From Methylotetracoccus sp. (GTDB taxonomy: Bacteria; Pseudomonadota; Gammaproteobacteria; Methylococcales; Methylococcaceae), in assembly GCA_025458755.1 (NCBI GenBank), contig JALORT010000413.1, positions 1-5,657 of the forward strand: 5,657 nt of DNA, given 5' to 3'. The position numbers were made by a program, and so were the translations under genes. How positions within the stretch are numbered: the stretch's first letter is position 1; each line of letters opens with the position of its first letter. Under the pieces are notes generated by a model, which did no database searches, had not been told where the DNA came from, and was given only the letters and a program-made list of their open reading frames with translations. Positions 1 through 5,657 of the stretch are shown piece by piece.

Positions 1-285
1 GATCGCCGGCAGACCTTGCACCGGCTGCGGCAGTAGCTTGCCGTCCTGGACGATGCGGAGTCGCCCTGGACGCTCGGTCACGAGCATCCGGCCGTCCGGA
101 AGAAAGGCTACGGACCACGGGTGCTCGAGCCCGGCGACAATCGCTGTGACGCGGAAGTTCTGCTCGCTCGTATGCACCACGCCGGTTGGCGGCGTTGTTG
201 CCGGCGTGCACATGACGAGTCCTGGTGCCGTAAGGCCCAAGGCCAACAGCAGCAGATTTGCCCGAAAGGATCGTGTCGTTGGCAT
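1..285 (-). CDS. PQQ-dependent aldose sugar dehydrogenase-like protein, N-terminal part (cut by window edge)
   Basis: This frame starts at the CAT complement at 283–285 and runs open to base 1, giving 95 residues of a longer protein. Residues about 8–26 form a hydrophobic segment after a basic N-terminus (two Arg), so it is probably exported. A Cys at residue 26 follows Leu-Val-Met, a poor lipobox because of Met at -1, so lipoprotein status is doubtful. Residues 53–79 read LEHPWSVAFLPDGRMLVTER followed by PGRLRIV, the characteristic first beta-propeller blade of soluble PQQ glucose/aldose sugar dehydrogenases (YliI/Asd, GSDH family). Known members oxidise aldoses in the periplasm using PQQ and calcium. 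The catalytic residues lie beyond the window, so substrate and activity cannot be judged. The start is supported by an AGGAG 6 nt upstream. The gene follows the reductase on the same strand after about 0.6 kb, so it is probably transcribed separately. Confidence 0.88.
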   Translation of the reverse strand, partial: MPTTRSFRANLLLLALGLTAPGLVMCTPATTPPTGVVHTSEQNFRVTAIVAGLEHPWSVAFLPDGRMLVTERPGRLRIVQDGKLLPQPVQGLPAI

Positions 286-291
286 GGTCGA

Positions 292-296
292 CTCCT
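292..296 (-). promoter_or_regulatory. Shine-Dalgarno site of the PQQ dehydrogenase gene
   Basis: The minus strand reads AGGAG here, separated by 6 nt from the ATG at 285. This fixes the start codon of the truncated left-hand gene. Confidence 0.8.
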
Positions 297-362
297 GATT
301 TCTCGAAGGTCACCCGGGTCTTGTTCGGCCGTCCGGCGAACGGGGAGTCGCCGAAGGCGCGC

Positions 363-393
363 GGTGCGGCTCGTTGACGCCGAACGCCGCACC
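363..393. other. Stem-loop in the leader region of the PQQ dehydrogenase gene
   Basis: GGTGCGGC (363–370) is the exact reverse complement of GCCGCACC (386–393). An alternative fold pairs 363–369 with 387–393, bulges two bases, and adds CGTT (372–375) with AACG (383–386) around a 7-nt loop, giving 11 base pairs. It lies about 78–108 nt upstream of the minus-strand ATG. No T run follows on either strand, so it is not a standard intrinsic terminator. It could be an mRNA leader structure or an operator, or chance in GC-rich DNA. Confidence 0.35.
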
Positions 394-459
394 TACGATC
401 AGGAGATACACCATCGAACCCGCGCTGTCTATGGTCGCGGCGACGGTCGGCGTTCGGCG
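378..459. repeat. 12-nt inverted repeat pair (CGCCGAACGCCG)
   Basis: CGCCGAACGCCG at 378–389 recurs as its exact reverse complement at 448–459, 58 nt away. The core CGAACGCCG occurs a third time at 812–820. The left arm overlaps the stem-loop at 363–393, so the two structures would compete if transcribed. The function is unknown. The unit is internally repetitive (CGCCG-AA-CGCCG), which raises the chance of coincidence. Confidence 0.4.
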
Positions 460-670
460 ATGGAACGGATCGCCTCCAGAAGCACCCCAAACGACCGCTG
501 GCGCCGCCATGTCAGGACGATTCGATCCACGCTGGGCGGTCTCCGGCCGGCCAGCTCCAGCCTGATGAGCGGATCGTCCTGTCGGATATCCGGCCTCGTG
601 TGCCCGACATGGCGCAGACTTGCGCGATGAAAGGCAGATCGGATGGGAAGCGTATTAGAGACGAGGAACG

Positions 671-685
671 TGCAGGCAGCCTGCA
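671..685. promoter_or_regulatory. Perfect 7-bp dyad, possible operator
   Basis: TGCAGGC-A-GCCTGCA is a perfect dyad with a single central base. The one-base spacer suits a dimeric DNA-binding protein better than an RNA hairpin. It lies about 390 nt upstream of the PQQ dehydrogenase start, which is far for direct repression. No regulator is assigned. Confidence 0.2.
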
Positions 686-750
686 GGCGGGTGAAGGTTC
701 AGTCGGTGATTGTCTCAGCCCCGCCATAGGAGGTCAGTGGCTTGACGGCG

Positions 751-762
751 GCGCGATCGCGC
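751..762. other. 12-bp perfect palindrome containing GCGATCGC
   Basis: GCGCGATCGCGC is self-complementary over 12 bases. Its core GCGATCGC is the HIP1 octamer that is abundant in many cyanobacteria, but I noticed only this copy and no other cyanobacterial trait. Chance or a protein-binding site are both possible. Confidence 0.25.
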
Positions 763-901
763 GGAACCGACCCTGCTGTGCTGGCGGCAGGGTACGGGAT
801 GCGCTGCATGACGAACGCCGACTGCCCCTGAGGGCGTGGGTGGAGGCGGAGGCGCTGAGCGCGCGGGAGTTCAGCCGCGATCACCCCACTCACGTCGACG
901 G

Positions 902-2629
902 TTAAGCGCTCATCGAGCGGACCGCATGCGAGAGCATGCCACCGGAGAGGTTTCGGGCCTTGTGCCCGTTTTGCAGCAGGATGCGCACCGCCGTGTGCGC
1001 GCGCTGACCGGAGCGGCAGATCACAAGAATCTCACGGTCGCGGGGCAGCTCCTCCAAACGTGCACGCAACTGGCCGAGCGGAATGTTGACCGCGCCCGGC
1101 ACTTGCTCGACGGCGAGTTCCACTGGTTCGCGCACATCCAGCAGGAAGACGTCAGCCGCGGCATCCCAGTGGCTCAGCGGCATGTCGCCCTTGAGGACAT
1201 TGGCGGCGACCATCCCCGCGAAGTTGACCGGATCCTTGGCGCTGCCGAACTGGGGCGCGTAGCAGAGTTCGGCTTCTTCGAGATCGTAAATGGTCGCGCC
1301 CAGCTGGATGGCCATCGCCAGGGCACTGATCCGCTTGTCCACTGCCGGTGCGTCTTCACTGCACGCTTGCGCGCCGAGGAGACGTCCGTCGGATTTCCGG
1401 AAAAGGACCTTCAAGTCGATGGGTTTGGCGCCCGGGTAGTAGCCCGCATGGGAATTTGGAAACAGGTAGATTTTTTCGTAGTCCCGGTCGCCGAGTTTCT
1501 TCAGCGTCTTCTCGTTGACGCCGGTCCAGGCGGCTGCGGCGCCGAACAACCCGATGATTGAGGTGCCCTGCGTGCCGCGAAAGCGGGAGTCTCGCCCGGC
1601 GATGACATCGGCGGCAATGCGGCCTTGTCGGTTGGCCGGTCCGGCGAGCGCGACGAGGCTCCACTGGCCGGTCACGAAGTCCCTGACTTCAACGGCGTCG
1701 CCGACGGCAAAAATATCGGGGTCGCTGGTGCGCATCTGGTCATCGACCCGAATCCCGCCGAGTTCGCCGATCGCGAGCCCGGCGGTCCGGGCGAGCGCGA
1801 TGTCCGGACGCACGCCGAGCGCGAGAATCACGAGATCCGCCGGATAGGTCTGGCCGGATTTCGTCGAAACCTCCAGCGCGCCGTTCGCGGTCTGGCTGAA
1901 CCCGGCGACGCCATCGTTAAGCGCCAGGCGGATCCCATGCCGTTTCAGATGGCCGGCCACCAGACGCGCGTGTTCCGGATCGAGAGGGGCTAGAACCTGG
2001 TCGCTCATCTCGATCAGGGTCACCTCAAACCCGACGTGGATCAGATTTTCCGCCGTCTCCAGACCGATGAAACCGCCGCCGACGACGACCGCCCGCCGTA
2101 CCGGCTTTAACGCCTGAATGCCCGAGTAGGCGAACATCCCTGAGAGAAACGACGTGCCACCCTCGATCCAGTGACGAATCGCCCGCGCATCGGGCACGGT
2201 CCGTACGTGAAAAATTCCGGGAAGGTCGATGCCGGGCAGGGGTGGTCGGATCGAAGCGGCACCCGGCGACAGAACGAGCTTGTCGTATGCCTCCGTCGTA
2301 AGGTCGCCGGTTTCGGTATTCTTCAACTGCACGGTTTTGTCTTGCGGCGAGATGGCGATCGCTTCGCAGTGCGTACGCACGTCGATCGCGAAATGTTCCC
2401 GGAACAGTTTTTCGCTCGCCACCAGCAGGCTCGATTCCTTCGGAATCACGTCACCGACGTGATAAGGCAGCCCACAGTTCGCGTACGACACGTAAGGCCC
2501 GCGCTCGACCATCAGGATTTCCGCCCTTTCATCCAACCGGCGCAGACGCGCCGCACACGACGCGCCTCCGGCGACGCCGCCGACGACGATAACTTTCATT
2601 TTTTCAGTGTTGGCATTGAGTTCCATCAT
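902..2629 (-). CDS. FAD/NAD(P)-dependent CoA-disulfide or persulfide reductase with C-terminal rhodanese domain
   Basis: This 575-residue cytoplasmic flavoprotein matches the CoADR-RHD / NADH-dependent persulfide reductase (Npsr) architecture. Residues 11–26 hold the FAD-binding VVGGVAGG loop. YANCGLPYHVGD (49–60) carries the single redox Cys52 typical of CoA-disulfide reductases. VVVGGGFIGLE (181–191) is the NAD(P)H-binding motif, and DIFAVGD (305–311) is the second FAD motif. The dimerisation domain follows at about 345–480, with SHAGYYPGA (393–401) and Tyr457 in the CYAPQFGSAKDPVN segment, matching the conserved tyrosines of the family. Residues 490–572 form a rhodanese domain with LLDVRE and the active loop CRSGQR (538–543, Cys538). 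Known members reduce CoA disulfide, CoA persulfide or polysulfide with NAD(P)H, so a role in sulfur or thiol metabolism is likely, though the exact substrate is not readable. Residues about 158–177 look like extra sequence before the NAD motif. No partner sulfur gene is in view. Confidence 0.93.
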   Translation of the reverse strand: MMELNANTEKMKVIVVGGVAGGASCAARLRRLDERAEILMVERGPYVSYANCGLPYHVGDVIPKESSLLVASEKLFREHFAIDVRTHCEAIAISPQDKTVQLKNTETGDLTTEAYDKLVLSPGAASIRPPLPGIDLPGIFHVRTVPDARAIRHWIEGGTSFLSGMFAYSGIQALKPVRRAVVVGGGFIGLETAENLIHVGFEVTLIEMSDQVLAPLDPEHARLVAGHLKRHGIRLALNDGVAGFSQTANGALEVSTKSGQTYPADLVILALGVRPDIALARTAGLAIGELGGIRVDDQMRTSDPDIFAVGDAVEVRDFVTGQWSLVALAGPANRQGRIAADVIAGRDSRFRGTQGTSIIGLFGAAAAWTGVNEKTLKKLGDRDYEKIYLFPNSHAGYYPGAKPIDLKVLFRKSDGRLLGAQACSEDAPAVDKRISALAMAIQLGATIYDLEEAELCYAPQFGSAKDPVNFAGMVAANVLKGDMPLSHWDAAADVFLLDVREPVELAVEQVPGAVNIPLGQLRARLEELPRDREILVICRSGQRAHTAVRILLQNGHKARNLSGGMLSHAVRSMSA

Positions 2630-2633
2630 GGTT

Positions 2634-2637
2634 TCCT
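2634..2637 (-). promoter_or_regulatory. Shine-Dalgarno site of the reductase-rhodanese gene
   Basis: The minus strand reads AGGAAACC before two consecutive ATG codons. The AGGA core is 4 nt from the first ATG (2629) and 7 nt from the second (2626), so translation may actually begin at the second. A later ATG at 2599, directly before the FAD motif, lacks any such site, which favours the upstream start. Confidence 0.65.
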
Positions 2638-2761
2638 GGCAGTCAATTTATCTTTGGCCACGCGCCCGTCGCGTCGCACCCGACAGCCGCAAAAGCCGGA
2701 GGTCGGCACCATCGGCGCCCTGGGCACAGCGACCGCAGTTAGGCATCGGCAGCACAGGTGT

Positions 2762-2908
2762 TTAGTTTATCGTCGACGGGCTGGATAAGCAGTCCCGGCA
2801 GCAGCAGGCATTGAAGTTCGACACGTCCTGCTCGAATGGCAGCTCAACACTGATGCGGACTCTCTGGACGGGTAGGGCGGGCGCATCTCGTACGTCGTCG
2901 GTTCGCAT
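2762..2908 (-). CDS. Doubtful 48-residue Cys-rich small ORF
   Basis: An ATG at 2906–2908 opens a 48-codon frame ending with TAA at 2762–2764. The C-terminal part reads FEQDVSNFNACCCRDCLSSP, with four cysteines in six positions (CCCxxC). I recognise no family. Against it: no Shine-Dalgarno sequence precedes the ATG, the frame stays open far upstream into antisense thrS (as random GC-rich frames do), and GC at third positions (about 75%) is only slightly above background. If real, it could be a metal-binding or peptide-precursor-like small protein transcribed ahead of the reductase. It is listed so that it can be checked, not as a likely gene. Confidence 0.1.
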   Translation of the reverse strand: MRTDDVRDAPALPVQRVRISVELPFEQDVSNFNACCCRDCLSSPSTIN

Positions 2909-3032
2909 CAGGCCGGGCGCACCGTGACGATGAGTGAGGACCATGATCCGCCGGGAGTATGGCCACCCGATGCGGCTCATCGCCTGCCTTGCCGAACCAG
3001 TGCGGCGCCTCCGCGACGCGAGCGATTTCGTG

Positions 3033-3063
3033 TTGACGGCGGGGGCGGGCGGCGGGGTATAAT
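3033..3063 (+). promoter_or_regulatory. Sigma70-type promoter for thrS operon
   Basis: TTGACG (3033–3038) matches the -35 consensus at five of six positions, and TATAAT (3058–3063) is a perfect -10 box. The spacer is 19 nt, longer than the optimal 17, and almost entirely G and C. Transcription would start near 3070, leaving a leader of about 55 nt before thrS. No other strong promoter was noticed up to rpmI, so it probably serves thrS–infC–rpmI together. Confidence 0.75.
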
Positions 3064-3125
3064 TGCCTGCCTTGGTTAGGGACGACACCACCGGATTAAT
3101 CGCAACCCACTGAGAGCAGCGGCCC

Positions 3126-5045
3126 ATGCCCGTCATCACGCTTCCGGACGGTTCCCGGCGGGAGTTCACGCACCCTGTCACCGTGCAACACGTGGCCGAG
3201 TCCATCGGCCCCGGCTTGGCGAAGGCCGCGTTGGGCGGTCGTGTCGGCGGCAGGCTCGTGGATACCTCGTTCTCGATCGAAGACGACGCGGAGTTGGCCA
3301 TCATCACGGCCAAGCAGCCGGAAGGACTGGAGATCATCCGTCATTCGACAGCGCATTTGTTGGCGCAAGCGGTGAAATCGCTGTTTCCATCGGCTCAGGT
3401 CACGATCGGCCCCGTGATCGACGACGGCTTCTATTACGATTTCGCTTTCGAGCGACCGTTTACGCCGGAGGATCTGGTCGCCATCGAGAAGAAGATGGAA
3501 GAACTGTCCGCCGCCGCGTTGCCGGTCAGCCGATCCGTGATGCCGCGTGATCGGGCGATCGAGTTCTTTCGCGCTCAAGGGGAGGAGTACAAGGCGAGAA
3601 TCATCGCCGAGATTCCGTCGGGCGAAGATATCTCAGTCTACGCCCAAGGCGATTTCACCGATCTTTGCCGCGGGCCGCATGTTCCCGATACCGGCCGGCT
3701 CAAGGCCTTCAAGCTGACGCGTGTCGCCGGGGCGTACTGGCGCGGCGATCCGCGCAACGAGATGTTGCAGCGCATTTACGGGACGGCGTGGGCGGATAAA
3801 AAGGAACTGGCGGACTACCTGCATCGTCTGGAAGAGGCGGAGAAACGCGACCACCGGAAGCTCGGCCGTTCGCTGTCGTTATTCCACCTGCAAGAAGAAG
3901 CGCCGGGCATGGTGTTCTGGCATCCGCACGGCTGGACGTTGTGGCAGACCGTCGAGAATTACATGCGGCAGGTCTTCCGCGACAACGGCTATCAGGAGAT
4001 TCGCACGCCGCAGGTGGTGTCGCGCAGCCTCTGGGAAAAGTCGGGCCACTGGGACAAGTTCTCTGACGAGATGTTTACCACGCAGGCCGAGCAGCGCGAT
4101 TACGCGATCAAGCCGATGAATTGCCCTTGCCATGTCCAGGTGTACAACCAGGGACTCAAGAGCTACCGCGAGTTGCCGCTGCGACTGGCCGAATTCGGTT
4201 CGTGTCACCGGAACGAATTGTCCGGCGTGCTGCATGGGTTGATGCGGCTGCGTTCGTTCACCCAGGACGATGCGCACATCTTCTGCACCGAGGACCAGAT
4301 CCAGCCTGAAGTTGCGGAGTTCATCGACTTGCTGTTCCGGGTTTATGCAGATTTCGGGTTCGATCAGGTGCTGATCAAGCTGTCGACTCGTCCCGAAAAA
4401 CGTGTCGGTTCGGACGCCATTTGGGACAAAGCGGAGCAGGCGCTGGCCCAGGCGCTGGACGCGAAGCAGCTGGATTGGAAGCTTCAGCCGGGAGAGGGCG
4501 CGTTCTACGGACCGAAGATCGAATTCTCGCTGAAGGACTGTCTGGATCGGGTCTGGCAATGCGGCACGATTCAGGTCGACTTCTCGATGCCGGAACGGTT
4601 GGGCGCGGTCTATGTGGCCGAAGACAGTTCGCGCAAGACGCCGGTGATGCTGCACCGCGCGATTCTCGGGTCGATGGAGCGGTTTCTCGGCATCTTGATC
4701 GAGCACTATGCCGGTTTCTTTCCGCTGTGGCTGGCTCCGCTGCAGGCGGTCGTTTTGAACATCACGGACCGGCAGGCCGACTATGCGCGTCGGGTCGCCA
4801 ATTCCCTGCTGTCTCAAGGCTTTCGTGTGCGGACGGACTTGAGAAATGAGAAGATCGGCTTTAAAATCCGCGATCACTCGATGCAACGGGTCCCGTATTT
4901 GCTTATCGTGGGGGCGAAAGAGGAAGCGTCCGATTCCATCTCCGTCCGGACACAGAAGGGCGATGATCTCGGTATTTTCCCTTTGCAGGAGCTGAGCGAG
5001 CGTCTTCGCGCAGAAGCAGCGACCAATCGCTCGACGCCCGAATGA
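3126..5045 (+). CDS. thrS: Threonyl-tRNA synthetase
   Basis: This class II synthetase of 639 residues (E. coli: 642) charges tRNA-Thr with threonine in the cytoplasm. All expected domains are present: an N-terminal TGS domain (about 1–62); an editing domain with HSTAH (His73, His77) and CRGPH (Cys181, His185), the site that hydrolyses Ser-tRNA-Thr; a catalytic core (about 245–535) with zinc ligands Cys333 (MNCPCH), His384 (DDAH) and His510 (VMLH); motif 2 around GSCHRNE (Arg362); motif 3 GSMERF (Arg519); and a C-terminal anticodon-binding domain (about 538–630) with [12 protein letters not shown]. No key residue is missing. A modest GAGAG lies 9 nt before the ATG. The gene ends in tandem stops, TGA then TAG in frame. 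Gene order thrS–infC–rpmI is the classic bacterial arrangement. In E. coli thrS represses its own translation through a tRNA-like leader; no comparable structure is evident here. Confidence 0.98.
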   Translation: MPVITLPDGSRREFTHPVTVQHVAESIGPGLAKAALGGRVGGRLVDTSFSIEDDAELAIITAKQPEGLEIIRHSTAHLLAQAVKSLFPSAQVTIGPVIDDGFYYDFAFERPFTPEDLVAIEKKMEELSAAALPVSRSVMPRDRAIEFFRAQGEEYKARIIAEIPSGEDISVYAQGDFTDLCRGPHVPDTGRLKAFKLTRVAGAYWRGDPRNEMLQRIYGTAWADKKELADYLHRLEEAEKRDHRKLGRSLSLFHLQEEAPGMVFWHPHGWTLWQTVENYMRQVFRDNGYQEIRTPQVVSRSLWEKSGHWDKFSDEMFTTQAEQRDYAIKPMNCPCHVQVYNQGLKSYRELPLRLAEFGSCHRNELSGVLHGLMRLRSFTQDDAHIFCTEDQIQPEVAEFIDLLFRVYADFGFDQVLIKLSTRPEKRVGSDAIWDKAEQALAQALDAKQLDWKLQPGEGAFYGPKIEFSLKDCLDRVWQCGTIQVDFSMPERLGAVYVAEDSSRKTPVMLHRAILGSMERFLGILIEHYAGFFPLWLAPLQAVVLNITDRQADYARRVANSLLSQGFRVRTDLRNEKIGFKIRDHSMQRVPYLLIVGAKEEASDSISVRTQKGDDLGIFPLQELSERLRAEAATNRSTPE

Positions 5046-5051
5046 TAGCCC

Positions 5052-5057
5052 AGGAGG
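5052..5057 (+). promoter_or_regulatory. Shine-Dalgarno site that sets the infC start
   Basis: A perfect AGGAGG lies just after the thrS stop codons. The next in-frame start-like codon for IF3 is ATC at 5065, exactly 7 nt downstream. The first in-frame ATG (5119) is more than 60 nt away and has no ribosome binding site of its own. The site therefore argues for the AUC start. Confidence 0.88.
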
Positions 5058-5064
5058 ATTAGGT

Positions 5065-5592
5065 ATCACTGCCCAAGATAAGAAAGACCCGCGCCTGAAC
5101 GGACAAATTACCGCACCGATGGTGCGTCTGATCGGAGCCGATGGCGAACAAATTGGCGTCGTTCCGGTCAGACAGGCGCAGCAAATCGCCTACGATGCGG
5201 ATTTGGACCTGGTCGAAATCTCCCCGAACGCAGACCCGCCGGTCTGCCGGGTGATGGATTTCGGTAAGTTCCGATTCGAACAGAACAAAAAGCTGGCGGC
5301 GGCCAAGAAGAAACAGAAGCAGATTCAGGTCAAGGAGATCAAGTTTCGGCCGGGAACGGATGAAGGCGATTATCACGTCAAGATTCGTAACCTGATTCGG
5401 TTTCTCAGCGACGGCGATAAGGCGAAGGTCACCGTTCGTTTTCGTGGGCGCGAGCTGGCGCACCGGGAATTGGGCATGGAACTATTGCAGCGAATCGAGA
5501 CTGATTTGGCGGAACATGCCACGGTCGAGCAACATGCCAAGATGGAAGGCCGGCAGATGATCATGACTCTGACGCCGAAGAAAAAGAAGTAA
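5065..5592 (+). CDS. infC: Translation initiation factor IF-3, starting at AUC
   Basis: IF3 binds the 30S subunit, prevents premature 50S joining and checks start codon–initiator tRNA pairing. From the ATC at 5065 the protein has 175 residues (E. coli: 180). The N-terminal segment [20 protein letters not shown] (residues 8–27) aligns with the conserved opening of IF3 (R-x-N-x-x-I-x-A-x-x-V-R-L-I-G). The N-domain continues through [20 protein letters not shown] (48–67), followed by KFRFEQNKK and a lysine-rich linker (68–87), then the C-domain with [21 protein letters not shown] (89–109) and [13 protein letters not shown] (125–137). It ends in four lysines. Starting at the ATG at 5119 would remove 18 residues, including most of this conserved opening. 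The gap to thrS is 19 nt, so they are surely cotranscribed. Rare AUU/AUC/AUA starts in infC are known to let IF3 limit its own synthesis, and the same control is inferred here. Confidence 0.95.
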   Translation: MTAQDKKDPRLNGQITAPMVRLIGADGEQIGVVPVRQAQQIAYDADLDLVEISPNADPPVCRVMDFGKFRFEQNKKLAAAKKKQKQIQVKEIKFRPGTDEGDYHVKIRNLIRFLSDGDKAKVTVRFRGRELAHRELGMELLQRIETDLAEHATVEQHAKMEGRQMIMTLTPKKKK

Positions 5593-5601
5593 CCCCCACA
5601 G

Positions 5602-5615
5602 TTCCCCGACGGGAG
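5602..5615 (+). promoter_or_regulatory. Small hairpin over the rpmI ribosome binding site
   Basis: TCCC (5603–5606) can pair with GGGA (5611–5614) across a CGAC loop, and a T-G wobble (5602 with 5615) extends it to five pairs. The right arm covers the GGGAG that would serve as the rpmI Shine-Dalgarno sequence, leaving only a closely spaced AGGA (5616–5619) free. In E. coli and Bacillus, L20 represses this part of the operon through structured mRNA. A link here is speculative because the stem is short. Confidence 0.25.
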
Positions 5616-5622
5616 AGGACAG

Positions 5623-5657
5623 ATGCCCAAGATTAAAACCAATCGCGCCGCCGCCAA
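5623..5657 (+). CDS. rpmI: Ribosomal protein L35, first 11 codons (cut by window end)
   Basis: ATG at 5623 begins MPKIKTNRAAA followed by an incomplete codon. This is the conserved start of large-subunit protein bL35 (M-P-K-x-K-T-x-x-x-A-x-K). A purine-rich GGGAGAGGA sits just upstream: the GGGAG part is 7 nt from the ATG and the AGGA part 3 nt. The start lies 30 nt after the infC stop, in the usual infC–rpmI order, and rplT (L20) would be expected next, outside the window. The fragment is too short to judge anything beyond identity. Confidence 0.93.
   Translation, partial: MPKIKTNRAAA

Larger units (their letters stand above)
286..901. other. Gene-free stretch between the reductase and the PQQ dehydrogenase gene
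   Basis: About 0.6 kb with several overlapping short open frames on both strands. None has a good ribosome binding site, a recognisable motif or a protein-like composition, which is what GC-rich non-coding DNA gives by chance. It should contain the promoter of the PQQ dehydrogenase gene and the 3' end of the reductase transcript. I could not identify a confident -35/-10 pair, nor a hairpin followed by a T run that would serve as a terminator. What stands out are the inverted repeats and palindromes listed separately (363–393, 378–459, 671–685, 751–762). A decayed gene cannot be excluded. Confidence 0.6.
2630..3125. other. Divergent intergenic region between the reductase gene and thrS
   Basis: About 0.5 kb separates two outward-reading genes, so it must hold both promoters. 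The thrS promoter is clear (3033–3063). For the reductase I could not find a convincing -35/-10 pair on the minus strand. Weak AT-rich possibilities lie near 2761–2770 and 2646–2656. No RNA gene, T-box or insertion-sequence end was seen. Minus-strand small frames with clustered cysteines occur at 2762–2908 and 2626–2766 and are treated separately. The 5' leader of thrS (about 3070–3125) is short and shows no obvious tRNA-like operator. Confidence 0.65.

Noticed and set aside
699..893. Minus-strand frame containing MQRIPYP, faintly like the start of carboxymuconolactone decarboxylase/AhpD-like proteins
   Set aside because: The resemblance covers about six residues, and what follows does not resemble the family and stops soon after.
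824..904. Terminator after the reductase gene
   Set aside because: Only a 4-bp GCCC/GGGC stem (824–835) and a bulged GTGGGTG/CACCCCAC pairing are available, with no T run on the minus strand.
121..905. Open frames of 169 and 101 codons on the plus strand in the left spacer
   Set aside because: The first begins inside the antisense of the PQQ dehydrogenase gene and both are Arg/Ser/Gly-rich without recognisable motifs or ribosome binding sites. No transposase or other decayed gene could be recognised.
836..1561. A 241-codon open frame on the plus strand
   Set aside because: It is antisense to the reductase-rhodanese gene. Its product shows no motif and its start has no ribosome binding site.
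893..2779. CGTCGACGG on both sides of the reductase gene (893–901 and 2771–2779), considered as target-site duplication
   Set aside because: The 9-mer is a palindromic GC-rich word, no inverted terminal repeats or transposase accompany it, and the gene between has composition like its neighbours.
2929..3078. Short plus-strand frames upstream of thrS (ATG at 2929 and 2943)
   Set aside because: They run through the thrS promoter. The GAGGA before the second ATG is only 2 nt away, and the products are Pro/Arg/Gly-rich without similarity to anything known to me.
3064..3125. tRNA-Thr-like operator or T-box in the thrS leader
   Set aside because: The leader is only about 55 nt, lacks T-box and specifier features, and allows only very short stems (for example TGGT with ACCA).
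3879..5069. A 396-codon open frame on the minus strand opposite thrS and the infC start
   Set aside because: It lies almost wholly antisense to thrS, whose product is recognised over its full length with all catalytic residues. The antisense product has low-complexity Arg/Gln/Leu composition and no family motif, typical of a mirror frame in GC-rich DNA.

Overview
The window is a GC-rich bacterial chromosome segment holding two unrelated transcription blocks that diverge from a shared spacer. On the right, the plus strand carries the conserved translation cluster thrS–infC–rpmI (threonyl-tRNA synthetase, initiation factor 3, ribosomal protein L35). rpmI is cut by the window end after 11 codons. 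On the left, the minus strand carries a complete pyridine nucleotide-disulfide reductase with a C-terminal rhodanese domain (CoA-disulfide / persulfide reductase type). Beyond it is the N-terminal part of a secreted PQQ-dependent sugar dehydrogenase-like protein, cut by the left edge. The thrS and infC sequences look proteobacterial, most like high-GC gammaproteobacteria. This is an impression from sequence style, not a database result.

Layout: 1–285 (minus) PQQ sugar dehydrogenase, 5' part. 286–901, about 0.6 kb with no convincing gene but with several inverted repeats and palindromes. 902–2629 (minus) reductase–rhodanese fusion. 2630–3125 divergent spacer, with a good sigma70-type promoter for thrS at 3033–3063 and only very weak small-ORF candidates on the other strand. 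3126–5045 thrS. 5065–5592 infC. 5623–5657 the start of rpmI.

Functional picture: thrS, infC and rpmI are housekeeping genes, probably cotranscribed from the promoter at about 3033–3063. infC appears to start at a rare AUC codon placed 7 nt after a perfect AGGAGG. This matches the known use of AUU-class start codons by which IF3 controls its own synthesis. The left block is metabolic: the reductase–rhodanese fusion probably handles CoA-disulfide, CoA-persulfide or other persulfide sulfur in the cytoplasm, and the PQQ enzyme probably oxidises sugars in the periplasm. Nothing in the sequence links these two beyond shared strand.

I found no convincing evidence of a new system, mobile element, CRISPR array or RNA gene. 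The observations most worth checking are the AUC start of infC, an apparent extra segment before the NAD-binding motif of the reductase, and small Cys-containing reading frames upstream of the reductase, one of which ends exactly on its start codon.
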